Source: Pseudomonadota bacterium (GTDB lineage Bacteria; Pseudomonadota; Gammaproteobacteria; Burkholderiales; Burkholderiaceae_C). From it: a stretch of DNA of 56,969 nucleotides. The stretch covers positions 1-56,969 of the forward strand of contig JAFEFZ010000296.1 in NCBI GenBank assembly GCA_018240325.1, read 5' to 3'. The position numbers were made by a program, and so were the translations under genes. Each line of letters starts with the position of its first letter. Positions within the stretch are counted from its first letter, which is position 1. Below, piece by piece: positions 38,976 through 47,304 of this stretch. The notes below the pieces were generated by a model, which was not told where the DNA came from, made no database searches, and was given only the letters and a program-made list of their open reading frames with translations.

Positions 38976-40979
38976 TCAGCGGCTGCGGCCGCCGCGCCCG
39001 GGCTTGCCGCGCCCTCCACGGCCGGGCGCGCCGGCCTTGCGCCGCAGCGCGTCGGCGCCGATGTAGCCGACCGCCGTCTGCATCGGGTCGGGCTGGCGGC
39101 CCTGGCCCTGGCCCTGCGCGCCGCCGCGCTTGTGGCCGGGGCCGCGCGCGCCCAGCGGGCCGGGCTTTTGCAGCTGGCGCTTGTCGTAGGTCTGCTGCAG
39201 CGGGTTGGGGATCGGGCCGTCGTCGCCGTACTCGCGCTTCGGGCTGCGCGCCTGCTGGATCTGGCGCCGGTCGTAGGTCTGCTGCAACGGGTTGGGGATC
39301 GGGCCGTCGTCGCCGTATTCGCGCTTCGGGCTGCGCGCCTGCTGGATTTGGCGGCGGTCGAAGGTCTGCTGCAGCGGGTTGGGGATCGGGCCGATGTGCT
39401 CGGGCGCGTCGATCGCGTCGTCGCCGTCGAAGGCTGCGTTCGCGTCGGGCCGTCCGAAGCCGGAGTCGCGCCAGCGCTCGGCGCGGTCGGGCCGGGCAGC
39501 GCGGCCGCCCAGCGGATCGCGCGGCTGGCGCGGCGGGCGCGGCTCGCGCGGCTCCTGGGGGGCGCGGCCTTCGCGCCGGTCGCGGCGCCGGCCGCGCGCG
39601 GCGTCGCCGTCGCCGCCCGGCGGGCCGGGTTGGCGCGGCGGCCGGGCGATCTGGCGCAGTGCCTGCACGTCGGCGTCGTCCAGGTCGACCCACACGCCGC
39701 GGCGCAGCCCGCGCGGCAGCACCACGCAGCCGTAGCGCACGCGGATCAGGCGGCTGACCGCGTGGCCCACCGCCTCGAACAGGCGGCGCACCTCGCGGTT
39801 GCGGCCTTCCGTGATCACCACCCGGTACCAGCGGTTGGCGCCCTCGCCGCCCGCGTCTTCCAGGCTCTTGAACGCGCAGGGCTGGCCGTCGATCTCCACG
39901 CCCTGCAGCAGCCGCTCGCGCTGCGCGTCGTCGAGCGGCCCGAGCACGCGCACCGCGTACTCGCGCTCGACGCCGAAGCGCGGATGCATCAGCTGGTTGG
40001 CCAGTTCGCCGGAATTGGTGAACAGCAGCAGGCCTTCGGTGTTGAGGTCGAGCCGGCCCACCGACTGCCACTTGCCCTGCGGCAGCCGCGGCAGGCGCCG
40101 GAACACGGTCGGGCGGTGCTGCGGATCGTCGTGCGTGACCACCTCGCCGGCCGGCTTGTGATAGGCCAGCACCCTCGGCGGCGGCGGCACGATGCGCACC
40201 TTGACCGGCTTGCCGTCGATGCGCAGCTGGTCGCCGAAGCAGATGCGCTGGCCCACATGCGCCGGCTGGCCGTTGACCGTGATCCGGCCCTCGACCACCA
40301 GTTGCTCCATGTCGCGGCGCGAGCCGATGCCGGCCTGCGCCAGCACCTTGTGCAGCTTCGGCGCTTCGGGGTCGGGCAGCAGCACGCGCTTCTCGGGCTC
40401 GACCGCCTCCTCGGGTGCGGCCGGTTCGGCGTCGAAGGCGCCCGAGACCACCTGCGCCAGCACGTCGCCTACCGGCTGCTGCGGCAGGTGCAGGCGCACG
40501 CCTGCGCCGGGGTTGGCCGCAGCACCGCCGCTGCCGCCCCTGCCTTCTTTGCTGCCGTCTTTGCTGCCGTCCTTGCTGCCGTCGTTTGTGCCGTCGCCGC
40601 CGGCGCCGGCCTCGGCCCCGCGGCGCCCGCGCCGGCGGTTGCGACCGCGGCGCGGCCGATCGCCACGGGCCGCACCGGCCGCGCCCGGCGCATCGGCCGT
40701 TTCGGCCTGAGCAGCCGGCGCTTCGGGAGCGCCATCAGGCTGCGCGGCCTGCGTCTGCGCGTCGGCGAATGCGCCAGCCTGCGCCTCGGCCGGCGCACCG
40801 CCGCCGCGCGCTTGGGCTGCCGCATCGCTTGGCGCTGCCTCGGCCTGCGCAGCGGCTGCGGGATCCGGTGCAGCAGCGCGCGGCGGCCGCCGCCGGCGCT
40901 TGGGCGCAGCTGGCGGCGTGTCGTCGGCCGGGGCTGCTTCAACCGGCTGCGCCGGCACTTCGATATCGGTGGGATTCAT
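38976..40979 (-). CDS. rluB: 23S rRNA pseudouridine(2605) synthase RluB with long disordered ends
   Basis: Makes pseudouridine 2605 in 23S rRNA. The 667-residue protein is far larger than typical RluB (about 290). An Ala/Pro- and Arg-rich N-terminus (1-200) includes [12 protein letters not shown] and three GSKDG-type repeats. An S4 domain (about 207-255) and the catalytic domain with [11 protein letters not shown] (Asp311) follow. The C-terminal 200 residues are basic and disordered and contain a 29-residue tandem repeat with core [12 protein letters not shown], ending near [21 protein letters not shown] at 40979 overlaps the scpB stop (ATGA). RluB is preferred over RluE/RluF because of the scpB linkage. 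Confidence 0.92.
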   Translation of the reverse strand: MNPTDIEVPAQPVEAAPADDTPPAAPKRRRRPPRAAAPDPAAAAQAEAAPSDAAAQARGGGAPAEAQAGAFADAQTQAAQPDGAPEAPAAQAETADAPGAAGAARGDRPRRGRNRRRGRRGAEAGAGGDGTNDGSKDGSKDGSKEGRGGSGGAAANPGAGVRLHLPQQPVGDVLAQVVSGAFDAEPAAPEEAVEPEKRVLLPDPEAPKLHKVLAQAGIGSRRDMEQLVVEGRITVNGQPAHVGQRICFGDQLRIDGKPVKVRIVPPPPRVLAYHKPAGEVVTHDDPQHRPTVFRRLPRLPQGKWQSVGRLDLNTEGLLLFTNSGELANQLMHPRFGVEREYAVRVLGPLDDAQRERLLQGVEIDGQPCAFKSLEDAGGEGANRWYRVVITEGRNREVRRLFEAVGHAVSRLIRVRYGCVVLPRGLRRGVWVDLDDADVQALRQIARPPRQPGPPGGDGDAARGRRRDRREGRAPQEPREPRPPRQPRDPLGGRAARPDRAERWRDSGFGRPDANAAFDGDDAIDAPEHIGPIPNPLQQTFDRRQIQQARSPKREYGDDGPIPNPLQQTYDRRQIQQARSPKREYGDDGPIPNPLQQTYDKRQLQKPGPLGARGPGHKRGGAQGQGQGRQPDPMQTAVGYIGADALRRKAGAPGRGGRGKPGRGGRSR
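39165..39400 (-). repeat. 87-bp tandem repeat in rluB encoding 29-residue units
   Basis: Nearly identical blocks spaced exactly 87 bases apart (same word GGTCTGCTGC at 39189, 39276 and 39363 on the plus strand). They encode [18 protein letters not shown] and [12 protein letters not shown] units, with the first and last copies diverged. In frame, so copy number can change without frameshift. Confidence 0.9.
40557..40600 (-). repeat. 12-bp tandem repeat in rluB (GSKD units)
   Basis: Three to four copies of a 12-base unit encode [13 protein letters not shown] within the disordered N-terminal extension. It is an in-frame microsatellite-like tract. Confidence 0.8.
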
Positions 40980-41911
40980 GCTTGTCGCTCGAAAGTGGCA
41001 GCGCCGGGCAACGGTTCGGGTTCGGGTTCAGGATCGGGGTCGGGATCGGGGTCGGATTCGAGTTCCGGTTCGGATTCGGGGCCGGCGGGGCCCGCGGCCT
41101 CGACAGCGTCGCCGCCCGCGAGGGCCAAGGCCGCTACACGACCCAGGGCATCCGGTGCGGCCTCAGCATCGGCACGTGCTTCGGCGCCGGCTTCGAAACG
41201 CGCTTCGGCGGCCGGCTCGACACTGCCCGCGGCCAGGGTGTCGATGGCGGTCTCGGCCACAGCCGCGCCATCGGCGGCGATCGTGCCGGCTGCGCCGTCG
41301 GCAGGCTCGGCGGGCGCCGCCGCTTGCGCCGCAGTGCCACCCGCCGCCGCACCGGCCTCGAGCAGCGACGCCTGCAACACCGCGGCATCGGCGCCGCCTT
41401 CGCCCAGCGCCAGCGCCGGCAACTGGTCCAGCGACTGCAGCCCGAGGTCGTCCAGAAACTGCCGCGTGGTTGCATACAGCGCCGGCCGGCCGACGGATTC
41501 GCGGTGGCCGATGGCCTCGATCCAGCCGCGATCCTCGAGCGCCTTGACGATCGCCGTGGTCACGGCGACGCCGCGGATGTCCTCGATGTCGCCGCGCGTC
41601 ACCGGCTGCCGGTAGGCGATGATCGCCAGCGTCTCCAGCGCCGCGCGCGAGTAGCGCGCCGGCTTCTCCGGATGCAGCCGGTCGAGGAATTCGCGCATCT
41701 CGGGCCGGCTCTGGAAGCGCCAGCCGCTGGCCAGCGCCACCAGTTCGCAGCCGCGGTCCTGCCAGTCCGATGCGATTGCGTCGAGCAGGCCGCGCACCGC
41801 GTCGGGCTCGAGCTGGTCGTCGAACAGGTTCAGCAGGTCGCGCAACGGCAGCGGCGCCGGCGCGCAGATCAGCGCCGTCTCGAGGATGCGCTTGGCCTCC
41901 TGGGTATTCAT
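40976..41911 (-). CDS. scpB: Segregation and condensation protein B with acidic tail
   Basis: ScpB subunit of the SMC-ScpA-ScpB condensin that compacts and segregates the chromosome. The conserved part (about 1-175) has two winged-helix domains: [40 protein letters not shown] and [20 protein letters not shown]. The remaining 135 residues are Ala-rich and end in an acidic tail of alternating Asp/Glu-Pro. Start at ATG 41911 fits the family; an in-frame ATG at 42145 adds 78 Arg/Pro-rich residues unlike ScpB. No scpA is adjacent. rluB overlaps its stop. Confidence 0.93.
   Translation of the reverse strand: MNTQEAKRILETALICAPAPLPLRDLLNLFDDQLEPDAVRGLLDAIASDWQDRGCELVALASGWRFQSRPEMREFLDRLHPEKPARYSRAALETLAIIAYRQPVTRGDIEDIRGVAVTTAIVKALEDRGWIEAIGHRESVGRPALYATTRQFLDDLGLQSLDQLPALALGEGGADAAVLQASLLEAGAAAGGTAAQAAAPAEPADGAAGTIAADGAAVAETAIDTLAAGSVEPAAEARFEAGAEARADAEAAPDALGRVAALALAGGDAVEAAGPAGPESEPELESDPDPDPDPEPEPEPLPGAATFERQA
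41007..41080 (-). repeat. Hexanucleotide-like tract in the scpB tail
   Basis: Imperfect 6-base units encode [21 protein letters not shown], giving a strongly acidic C-terminus. Being a multiple of three it can expand or contract without frameshift. Confidence 0.75.
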
Positions 41912-42235
41912 CGTGAGCGTGCGTTGCGGTTGTGCCGGCCCCGCTGCGGGGTCGCGGCTCGGGTTTGCCGCCTGCCGGCGCCGAGCGGCGGCGGCGCGCT
42001 GCGGCCTGCGGGCACTGGATGGGTTGCTCGGGGCCTCGTCCGGCGCCGTGGGTCGGCGTTCGCGGCGCAGGCAATGACTCGGGATACGGGCCATCGGGTG
42101 CCGGCTCGGGATCGACCACCCCGGCGGCAACTGCTTGGCGCGCATTGTAGCGCCGGCCTGCGTCCCGGGGTGCAGGCTGCGCCGCCCGGCCGGCGCCGGC
42201 CGCGGTCGGCGCGATCGGCCGGCCGGCGCGCCGGA
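41912..42235. other. 324-bp gap between scpB and rluD
   Basis: Non-coding by appearance. Open frames here give Arg/Pro/Ala-rich sequence typical of GC-rich shadows. The only notable signal is a TACAAT box on the minus strand (42144-42149), a candidate scpB promoter that would give a leader of about 230 bases. I see no RNA gene, repeat or strong hairpin. Confidence 0.6.
42144..42149 (-). promoter_or_regulatory. Possible -10 of the scpB-rluB promoter
   Basis: TACAAT (five of six to consensus) on the minus strand in a GC-rich gap. No convincing -35 at 16-18 bases upstream. It lies about 233 bases before the scpB start. Confidence 0.4.
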
Positions 42236-43243
42236 TCAGGCGCCGGCCATGACCTGCGCCCAGGCCGCCGCGAAGTCGGGCGGCGGCGCGGCCTCGAAAG
42301 CCAGCGGCGCACCGCCGGCCGGATGGCGCAGCGCCAGCGCGAAGGCGTGCAGCGCCTGCCGCTGCATGCCGAGCGCGGGTGTGCCGCCGTACAGCCGGTC
42401 GGCCAGCAGCGGGTGGCCGAGGTGCGCGAGGTGCACGCGGATCTGGTGCGTGCGGCCGGTGTGCAGCGTGCACTCCAGCGCGCTGACGCCCGCGCGCACC
42501 CGCAGGCAGCGCACATCGGTGCGTGCCGGCTTGCCGCCGGCGCGCACCGCCATGCGCAGCCTGGACGCCGGGTCGCGGCCGATCGGTGCGTCGACCGCCT
42601 GCTCGGCCGGCGCCACCGCGCCGTGGGCCAGTGCGCGGTAGCGCCGCTGCACCTCGCGCGCGGCGATCGCGCGCACCAGCGCCGTGACCGCCGCCGGCGT
42701 CTTGCCCACGACCATCAGGCCCGAGGTGTCCTTGTCGAGCCGGTGCACGATGCCGGCGCGCGGCAGCGCCGCGGCGCCGGCATGATGCGCGAGCAGCCCG
42801 TTGAGCAGCGTGCCCGACCAGTTGCCCGCGGCCGGGTGCACCACCAGAGCGGCGGGCTTGTCGAGCACCAGCAGGTGCTCGTCTTCGTGGACGATCGCCA
42901 GCGCCATCGGCTGCGGCGTGAAGGCCCGGCTCTCGGCGGTCGGCACCAGTTCGAGTTCGACCTGCTGGCCGGCGCGCAGGCGGCGCGCGGGCACGGTGCA
43001 GGCCTGACCGTCGACGCGCACATGGCCGTCGCGCACCAGCGTCTGCAGCCAGCTGCGCGAGAACTCCGGCGCCAGCGCGACCAGAAGCTTGTCCAGCCGC
43101 CCGCCGTGCGCGGCGGCATCGACGGCGATGCTGCGCCGCTCGCTGCCCGCAGCGCCGGCTTCGTCGGCCGCAGGCGCCTCGGCGTCACCCCCGTCGGCGG
43201 CGGCCGCGCCGGCCTCGGCTGGTGCTTTCCTATACTTCGGCAC
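42236..43243 (-). CDS. rluD: 23S rRNA pseudouridine synthase RluD
   Basis: Makes pseudouridines 1911, 1915 and 1917 in helix 69 of 23S rRNA. The 335-residue form has an S4 domain (GGRLDKLLVALAPEFSRSWL, about 47-105) and the RluA-type catalytic domain with HRLDKDTSGLMVV (catalytic Asp) and GRTHQIRVHLAHLGHPLL. The start is uncertain. GTG at 43243 is the only start codon between the divergent bamD gene and the S4 domain, and it puts about 45 Ala-rich residues ahead of the domain. An ATG at 43351 would overlap bamD by 58 bases. The rluD/bamD divergent pairing is common in proteobacteria. Confidence 0.92.
   Translation of the reverse strand: MPKYRKAPAEAGAAAADGGDAEAPAADEAGAAGSERRSIAVDAAAHGGRLDKLLVALAPEFSRSWLQTLVRDGHVRVDGQACTVPARRLRAGQQVELELVPTAESRAFTPQPMALAIVHEDEHLLVLDKPAALVVHPAAGNWSGTLLNGLLAHHAGAAALPRAGIVHRLDKDTSGLMVVGKTPAAVTALVRAIAAREVQRRYRALAHGAVAPAEQAVDAPIGRDPASRLRMAVRAGGKPARTDVRCLRVRAGVSALECTLHTGRTHQIRVHLAHLGHPLLADRLYGGTPALGMQRQALHAFALALRHPAGGAPLAFEAAPPPDFAAAWAQVMAGA
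43231..43236 (+). promoter_or_regulatory. -10 element of the bamD promoter
   Basis: TATACT (five of six) lies 57 bases before the bamD ATG, predicting a start near 43243. No recognisable -35. It sits inside the first codons of rluD as called here. Confidence 0.45.
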
Positions 43244-43249
43244 CTTCGC

Positions 43250-43255
43250 ATTGTG
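43250..43255 (-). promoter_or_regulatory. Possible -10 of the rluD promoter
   Basis: CACAAT on the minus strand, 7 bases before the rluD GTG, would give a leaderless or near-leaderless mRNA. It faces the bamD -10 only 13 bases away. Confidence 0.3.
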
Positions 43256-43293
43256 CGGCGCCCGCCACGGGCACCGTCCGGCCCGACCGCCCC

Positions 43294-44121
43294 ATGACTG
43301 CCACCGTCTCCCGGCCCGCCGGCCGCACCGCCGCGATCCGCGTGCTGGCACTGGCCTGCGCGCTGGCTGCCGCCGGCTGCGGCAGCAACAAGACCGAAGC
43401 GCTGAACCCGAACGCTTCAGCCGAGCGCCTGTACAGCGACGCCAAGGCGGAAATGAACGCCGGCAACTGGGAGCAGGCGATCAAGACGCTGGAGCGGGTC
43501 GAGGGCCGCGGTGCGGGCACGCTGCTGGCGCAGCAGGCGCTGCTCGACACGGCCTACGCGCAATGGCGCAGCGGCGAGCGCGCACAGGCGCTCGCGTCGG
43601 TCGAGCGCTTCATCAAGCTGAACCCGTCGAGCCCGGCGCTGGACTATGCGCTGTACCTGCGCGGCGTGATCAACTTCAACGACGACATCGGCGTGATGGG
43701 CACGCTGGCCGGGCAGGACCTGTCCGAGCGCGACCAGAAGGCCTCGCGCGATGCGCACCAGGCCTTCAAGCAGCTGGTCGAGCAGTTCCCGGATTCGCAG
43801 TACGCGGCCGACGCGCGCATCCGCATGGACTACATCGTCAACTCGCTCGCCTCGTACGAGGTGCACGTCGCGCGCTACTACTTCCTGCGCGGCGCCTATG
43901 TCGCCGCGGTCAACCGCGCGCAGCAGGCGGTGGTCGATTTCCAGGGCGCACCCGCCACCGAGGAGGCGCTGTTCATCATGGTGCAGGGCTACGACCGCCT
44001 GGGCCTGGACACGCTGCGCGACGACGCCGACCGCGTGTTCCAGAAGTCCTTCCCGAACAGCAAGCTGCCGCAGACCGGCATCCGCAAGACTTCCAAGGCC
44101 TGGTGGCACGTCTGGAACTGA
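43294..44121 (+). CDS. bamD: Outer membrane assembly lipoprotein BamD
   Basis: Essential TPR lipoprotein of the BAM complex that contacts BamA POTRA5 and recognises barrel substrates. The 275-residue precursor has a basic N-terminus, hydrophobic stretch and lipobox LAAAGC (Cys near residue 29). Five TPR-like repeats follow (AERLYSDAKAEMNAGNWEQA, FIKLNPSSPALDYALYLRGV, FKQLVEQFPDSQYAADARIR). The start at 43294 gives a normal signal sequence; an upstream ATG at 43222 would precede the promoter's predicted start. It is transcribed alone and divergently from rluD. Confidence 0.96.
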   Translation: MTATVSRPAGRTAAIRVLALACALAAAGCGSNKTEALNPNASAERLYSDAKAEMNAGNWEQAIKTLERVEGRGAGTLLAQQALLDTAYAQWRSGERAQALASVERFIKLNPSSPALDYALYLRGVINFNDDIGVMGTLAGQDLSERDQKASRDAHQAFKQLVEQFPDSQYAADARIRMDYIVNSLASYEVHVARYYFLRGAYVAAVNRAQQAVVDFQGAPATEEALFIMVQGYDRLGLDTLRDDADRVFQKSFPNSKLPQTGIRKTSKAWWHVWN

Positions 44122-44149
44122 AGCCGGGGCCCCGGACGCTGCGGCCCGA

Positions 44150-46234
44150 TCAGTGCGCCGCGGCGAGCTCGGCCAGCCAGTCCAGCGCCTGCTCCTGCGT
44201 CGCCAGTTCGGCCATCGGCGGCAGCGCCGCCCGCAGCCGCGCGCCGTAGCCCATGCGGCGCAGCCGCGGGTCGCACACCACCAGCAGCCCGCGGTCGTGC
44301 TCGCTGCGGATCAGCCGGCCGGCGCCCTGCTTCAGCGAGACCGCGGCTTCGGCGACGAAGTACTCGTCGAAGGGCCGGCCGCCGCGGGCTTCGATGCGGC
44401 GCACGCGCGCCTCGACCAGCGGGTCGTTGGGCGGCGGAAACGGCAGCTTGTCGATGAGCACGCATTGCAGCGCGTCGCCGGGCACGTCGATGCCCTCCCA
44501 GAAGCTCTGCGAGCCGACGAGCACGCTGCCGCGGCCGCTGCGGAAGCGCTCGAGCAGCATCCGCCGCGGCTGGCTGCCCTGCACCAGCACGTCGATCAGT
44601 GCGGCGCCGGGCGCGCCGCCGAGATCCGACTCGTCGAGAGCGCTGCGCAGCGCCTGCGCGATCAGCGGCAGCACGCGCAGCGTGGTCGTCAGCACGAAGG
44701 TGCGGCCGCCGAGCGCGCGCGCGCAGCGGGCGGCGAGCGCGCCCACCGCCGCCGGATGTGCCGGGTCGTTGGGCAGCGCGAACGGCAGCGGCACCCACAG
44801 CCGCGCATGCGCCGCATAGTCGAAGGGGCTGCCCACGCGCAGCGTGGCCGCGTCCTCCAGCCCGGCGGCGCCGGTGAACCAGCTCAGGCGCTCGTCGTCG
44901 CCGAGCGTGGCCGAGGTGAAGATCCACGCCTTGGGTGCGCGCCGCCGCTGCTCGCTCAGCATGTCGGCGATGTCCAGGTCGGATTCGACCAGCCGGGCCT
45001 GCTGCGCCGTCAGGTCGATCCAGCGCACGCAGCCTTCAGGCACCGCAGCGGCGAAACCCTGCGCCAATGCCTGCAGCGCCTGGGCACGATCGTGCAGGCG
45101 CTCGAAGTCCGGCGCCGCGGCGCGCAGCTCGGCCAGATCGGCGGCCGCGGCCGCTGCGGCTTCGGCCAGCGACTGCAGCGCCGCGTCGAAGCCGGCATCG
45201 CCGGCGCGCTCGCGCCAGCGCAGCTTCAGTGTGCCGCGCAACTCGCGCAGCGGCCCCGCGCAAGCCAGCCGCAGGCGGCGCGCCGCGGCATCGAGCAGCG
45301 CCGCAGCGCCCGGCCAGTCGCGCAGGCCGCGCGCCTGCTGCAGCCCGGCGGCGAGCAGGTCGCGCGCGAAGTCGATCACCTGCGCGCTGCCGAGCACCCG
45401 GCCGAGGAACTGCACGCCGGTCTCGACCAGTTGGTGCGCTTCGTCGAAGACGGCCGCGTCGACCGTGGGCAGCAGCTCGGCCACGCCGCTGTCGCGCAGC
45501 GCCAGGTCGGCGAAGAACAGGTGGTGGTTGACCACCACCAGGTCGGCAGCCATGGCCTCGCGCCGCGCGCGATTCACGTGGCAGGCGGTCCACTGCGGGC
45601 AGTCGCTGCCGAGGCAGTTGTCGCGCGTGGAGCTCACCAGCGCCAGCAGCGGCGAGCGCTCGTCCAGGCCGTCCATCTCGGCCAGGTCGCCGCTGCGGGT
45701 GCGCCGCGCCCACTGCTCGATGCGCGCCAGCTGGCGCACCGCGTGGCGGTCGGGCAGCGTCGCGTGGCTGCGCGCCTGCTCGAGCCGGTGCAGGCACAGG
45801 TAGCTGGAGCGCCCCTTCAGCAGCGCGCGGCGCAGCGGCAGCCCGAGCGCCTCGCACAGCCACGGCAGGTCGCGCAGGTACAGCTGGTCCTGCAGGGCCT
45901 TGGTCGCGGTGCTGACCAGCGTGCGCCGGCCCGACAACAGCAGCGGCACCAGGTAGGCGAAGGTCTTGCCGACGCCGGTGCCCGCCTCGGCCACCAGGCT
46001 CGTGCGGTGGTCGACCGCGGCCGCCACCTGCAGCGCGAGCTGCAACTGCGCGTCGCGCTGCGCCAGCGTCGGATCGTGGCGGGCGAGCGCGCCGTCGCCG
46101 GCAAATGCGGCGGCAACCCATTCGGCCAGGCTTTCGGGATCGGTGCCGGTCGAGGAGGCGCCGGGTGGCCCCGAGCCGTCCGGCCCCCCGCCGGCGGCGG
46201 GCCGGCCGCCGCCCGGTCCGGGGGGACGCTTCAA
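44150..46234 (-). CDS. DinG/YoaA-family ATP-dependent DNA helicase
   Basis: XPD-like superfamily 2 helicase (5'-3') with an expected 4Fe-4S cluster, acting in repair or R-loop removal. The 694 residues show Walker A AGTGVGKTF (about 84-92), Cys residues of the cluster region (YLCLH; DNCLGSDCPQWTAC), the DEAH box VFDEAHQLVE, and C-terminal motifs SFWEGIDVPGD and QGAGRLIRSEHDRG. The start is TTG at 46234, overlapping the stop of the DUF465 gene, preceded by a Gly/Pro-rich N-terminus. YoaA and DinG cannot be separated with certainty; the compact size favours YoaA. Confidence 0.9.
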   Translation of the reverse strand: MKRPPGPGGGRPAAGGGPDGSGPPGASSTGTDPESLAEWVAAAFAGDGALARHDPTLAQRDAQLQLALQVAAAVDHRTSLVAEAGTGVGKTFAYLVPLLLSGRRTLVSTATKALQDQLYLRDLPWLCEALGLPLRRALLKGRSSYLCLHRLEQARSHATLPDRHAVRQLARIEQWARRTRSGDLAEMDGLDERSPLLALVSSTRDNCLGSDCPQWTACHVNRARREAMAADLVVVNHHLFFADLALRDSGVAELLPTVDAAVFDEAHQLVETGVQFLGRVLGSAQVIDFARDLLAAGLQQARGLRDWPGAAALLDAAARRLRLACAGPLRELRGTLKLRWRERAGDAGFDAALQSLAEAAAAAAADLAELRAAAPDFERLHDRAQALQALAQGFAAAVPEGCVRWIDLTAQQARLVESDLDIADMLSEQRRRAPKAWIFTSATLGDDERLSWFTGAAGLEDAATLRVGSPFDYAAHARLWVPLPFALPNDPAHPAAVGALAARCARALGGRTFVLTTTLRVLPLIAQALRSALDESDLGGAPGAALIDVLVQGSQPRRMLLERFRSGRGSVLVGSQSFWEGIDVPGDALQCVLIDKLPFPPPNDPLVEARVRRIEARGGRPFDEYFVAEAAVSLKQGAGRLIRSEHDRGLLVVCDPRLRRMGYGARLRAALPPMAELATQEQALDWLAELAAAH

Positions 46235-46452
46235 GCCGGCGCCGGCGGCTCGAGCTCGCCCTCGATGCGCGCGATCCGGTCGCGCAACGCCAGCCGACGC
46301 TTCTTCAGCCGGCGCAACGCCAGGTCGTCGTGCGGCGAGGCGGCGGCGATGCGGTCGATCATGTCGTCGAGATCCGCATGCTCCATCCGCAACTCGATCA
46401 GCTGGCGCTGCAACGAGTGCAAGTTGTCATCAATTCTGGGGCTGTCGCTCAC
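46231..46452 (-). CDS. DUF465 (YdcH-like) small helical protein
   Basis: A 73-residue, highly charged protein predicted as two helices forming a coiled-coil hairpin: LHSLQRQLIELRMEHADLDD, then LRRLKKRRLALRDRIARIEG. This is the pattern of the DUF465/YdcH family; function unknown. The start codon is GTG at 46452 (MSDSPRIDD), only 24 bases from the divergent PP2C start. The stop overlaps the dinG-like TTG, so the two are co-translated. Confidence 0.82.
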   Translation of the reverse strand: MSDSPRIDDNLHSLQRQLIELRMEHADLDDMIDRIAAASPHDDLALRRLKKRRLALRDRIARIEGELEPPAPA

Positions 46453-46461
46453 GAGCGCGAG

Positions 46462-46469
46462 TTTATAGT
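46462..46469. promoter_or_regulatory. Shared divergent -10 box between DUF465 and PP2C genes
   Basis: TTTATAGT reads as TATAGT on the plus strand (46464-46469) and TATAAA on the minus strand (46467-46462). It lies in the 24 bases between two divergent GTG starts and predicts leaderless or near-leaderless mRNAs on both sides. No -35 is evident on either strand. Confidence 0.35.
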
Positions 46470-46476
46470 CGCCGCC

Positions 46477-47244
46477 GTGATTGCACCAGCGCCCGGTTAT
46501 CGCATCAGTGCCGCCACCGGCCTGCACCGCGGCGACCGCGCCTACCAGCAGGATCAGGTCGAACTGCTGCTGCATCCGCGCGTGAAGGGCTGTGCGCTCG
46601 CGGTGATCGCCGACGGCATGGGCGGCAAGAGCGGCGGCCGCAAGGCGGCCGACCAGGTGATGCTGACCGCGCAGCAGACCTTCGAACGCTACGCGCCCGG
46701 CCGCGACGATGCGCAGGACACGCTGCGCCAGATGGTGACCGAAGCGCACCTGATGATCCGCCTGACCGCGATCACCGCCGAAGAAGAGCCGCACAGCACG
46801 CTGGCCGCCTTCTTGCTCAACCCGGCGCGCGAGGTGGCGATCGCCCATGCCGGCGATTCGCGCATCTACCACTTCCGCGGGCCGCAGCTTCTCTCCCGCA
46901 CGCTGGACCACAGCTTCGTGCAGCGGTTGATCGACGAAGGCCGGTTGACCGAGGAAGAGGCGCTGACCCACCCGCAGGGCAACCTGCTGACCGGCTGCCT
47001 GGGCACGCAGCAGGATCCGCCGATCACGCTGGCCACGATCGAGCGCCTGGAGGTCGGCGACGCGCTGCTGGCCTGCAGCGACGGCCTGTGGCACTACTTC
47101 ACGCCCAGGGAACTGGGCGCGATCATCGACGGCCTGCCGCCGCGCGATGCCAGCGAGATGCTCGTCAACAAGGCGCGCCAGCGCGCCCGCGGCGGCGGCG
47201 ACAACCTGTCGCTGGTGATCCTGCGGCTCGAGCCGCTGGCCTGA
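46477..47244 (+). CDS. PP2C-type serine/threonine protein phosphatase
   Basis: Metal-dependent (Mn/Mg) PPM phosphatase of 255 residues. All core motifs are visible: HRGDRAYQQDQ near residue 18, VIADGMGGKSGGRKAAD (metal-binding Asp), AHAGDSRIYHFR, ACSDGLWHYF, and GGDNLSLVIL at the end. It is a bare catalytic domain without membrane or sensor parts. Start: GTG at 46477 gives MIAPAPGYRISAATG; upstream ATGs lie antisense inside dinG. No partner kinase or FHA gene is adjacent, so its target is unknown. It converges on the unknown secreted protein at 47305. Confidence 0.92.
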   Translation: MIAPAPGYRISAATGLHRGDRAYQQDQVELLLHPRVKGCALAVIADGMGGKSGGRKAADQVMLTAQQTFERYAPGRDDAQDTLRQMVTEAHLMIRLTAITAEEEPHSTLAAFLLNPAREVAIAHAGDSRIYHFRGPQLLSRTLDHSFVQRLIDEGRLTEEEALTHPQGNLLTGCLGTQQDPPITLATIERLEVGDALLACSDGLWHYFTPRELGAIIDGLPPRDASEMLVNKARQRARGGGDNLSLVILRLEPLA

Positions 47245-47304
47245 CGGCGCCGATACCGGCACCCGCCCGCAGCCCGCGTTGCCGCCGCTTGCGGGGCCGG
47301 CCGC

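Noticed and set aside
39165-39400. Regular 87-bp repeats considered as a CRISPR array
   Set aside because: Units are contiguous, in frame with rluB and have no unique spacers; they encode a protein repeat.
41912-42145. In-frame upstream extension of scpB
   Set aside because: The added 78 residues are Arg/Pro-rich, unlike ScpB. The ATG at 42145 overlaps the TACAAT box, so it would not be translated from that promoter.
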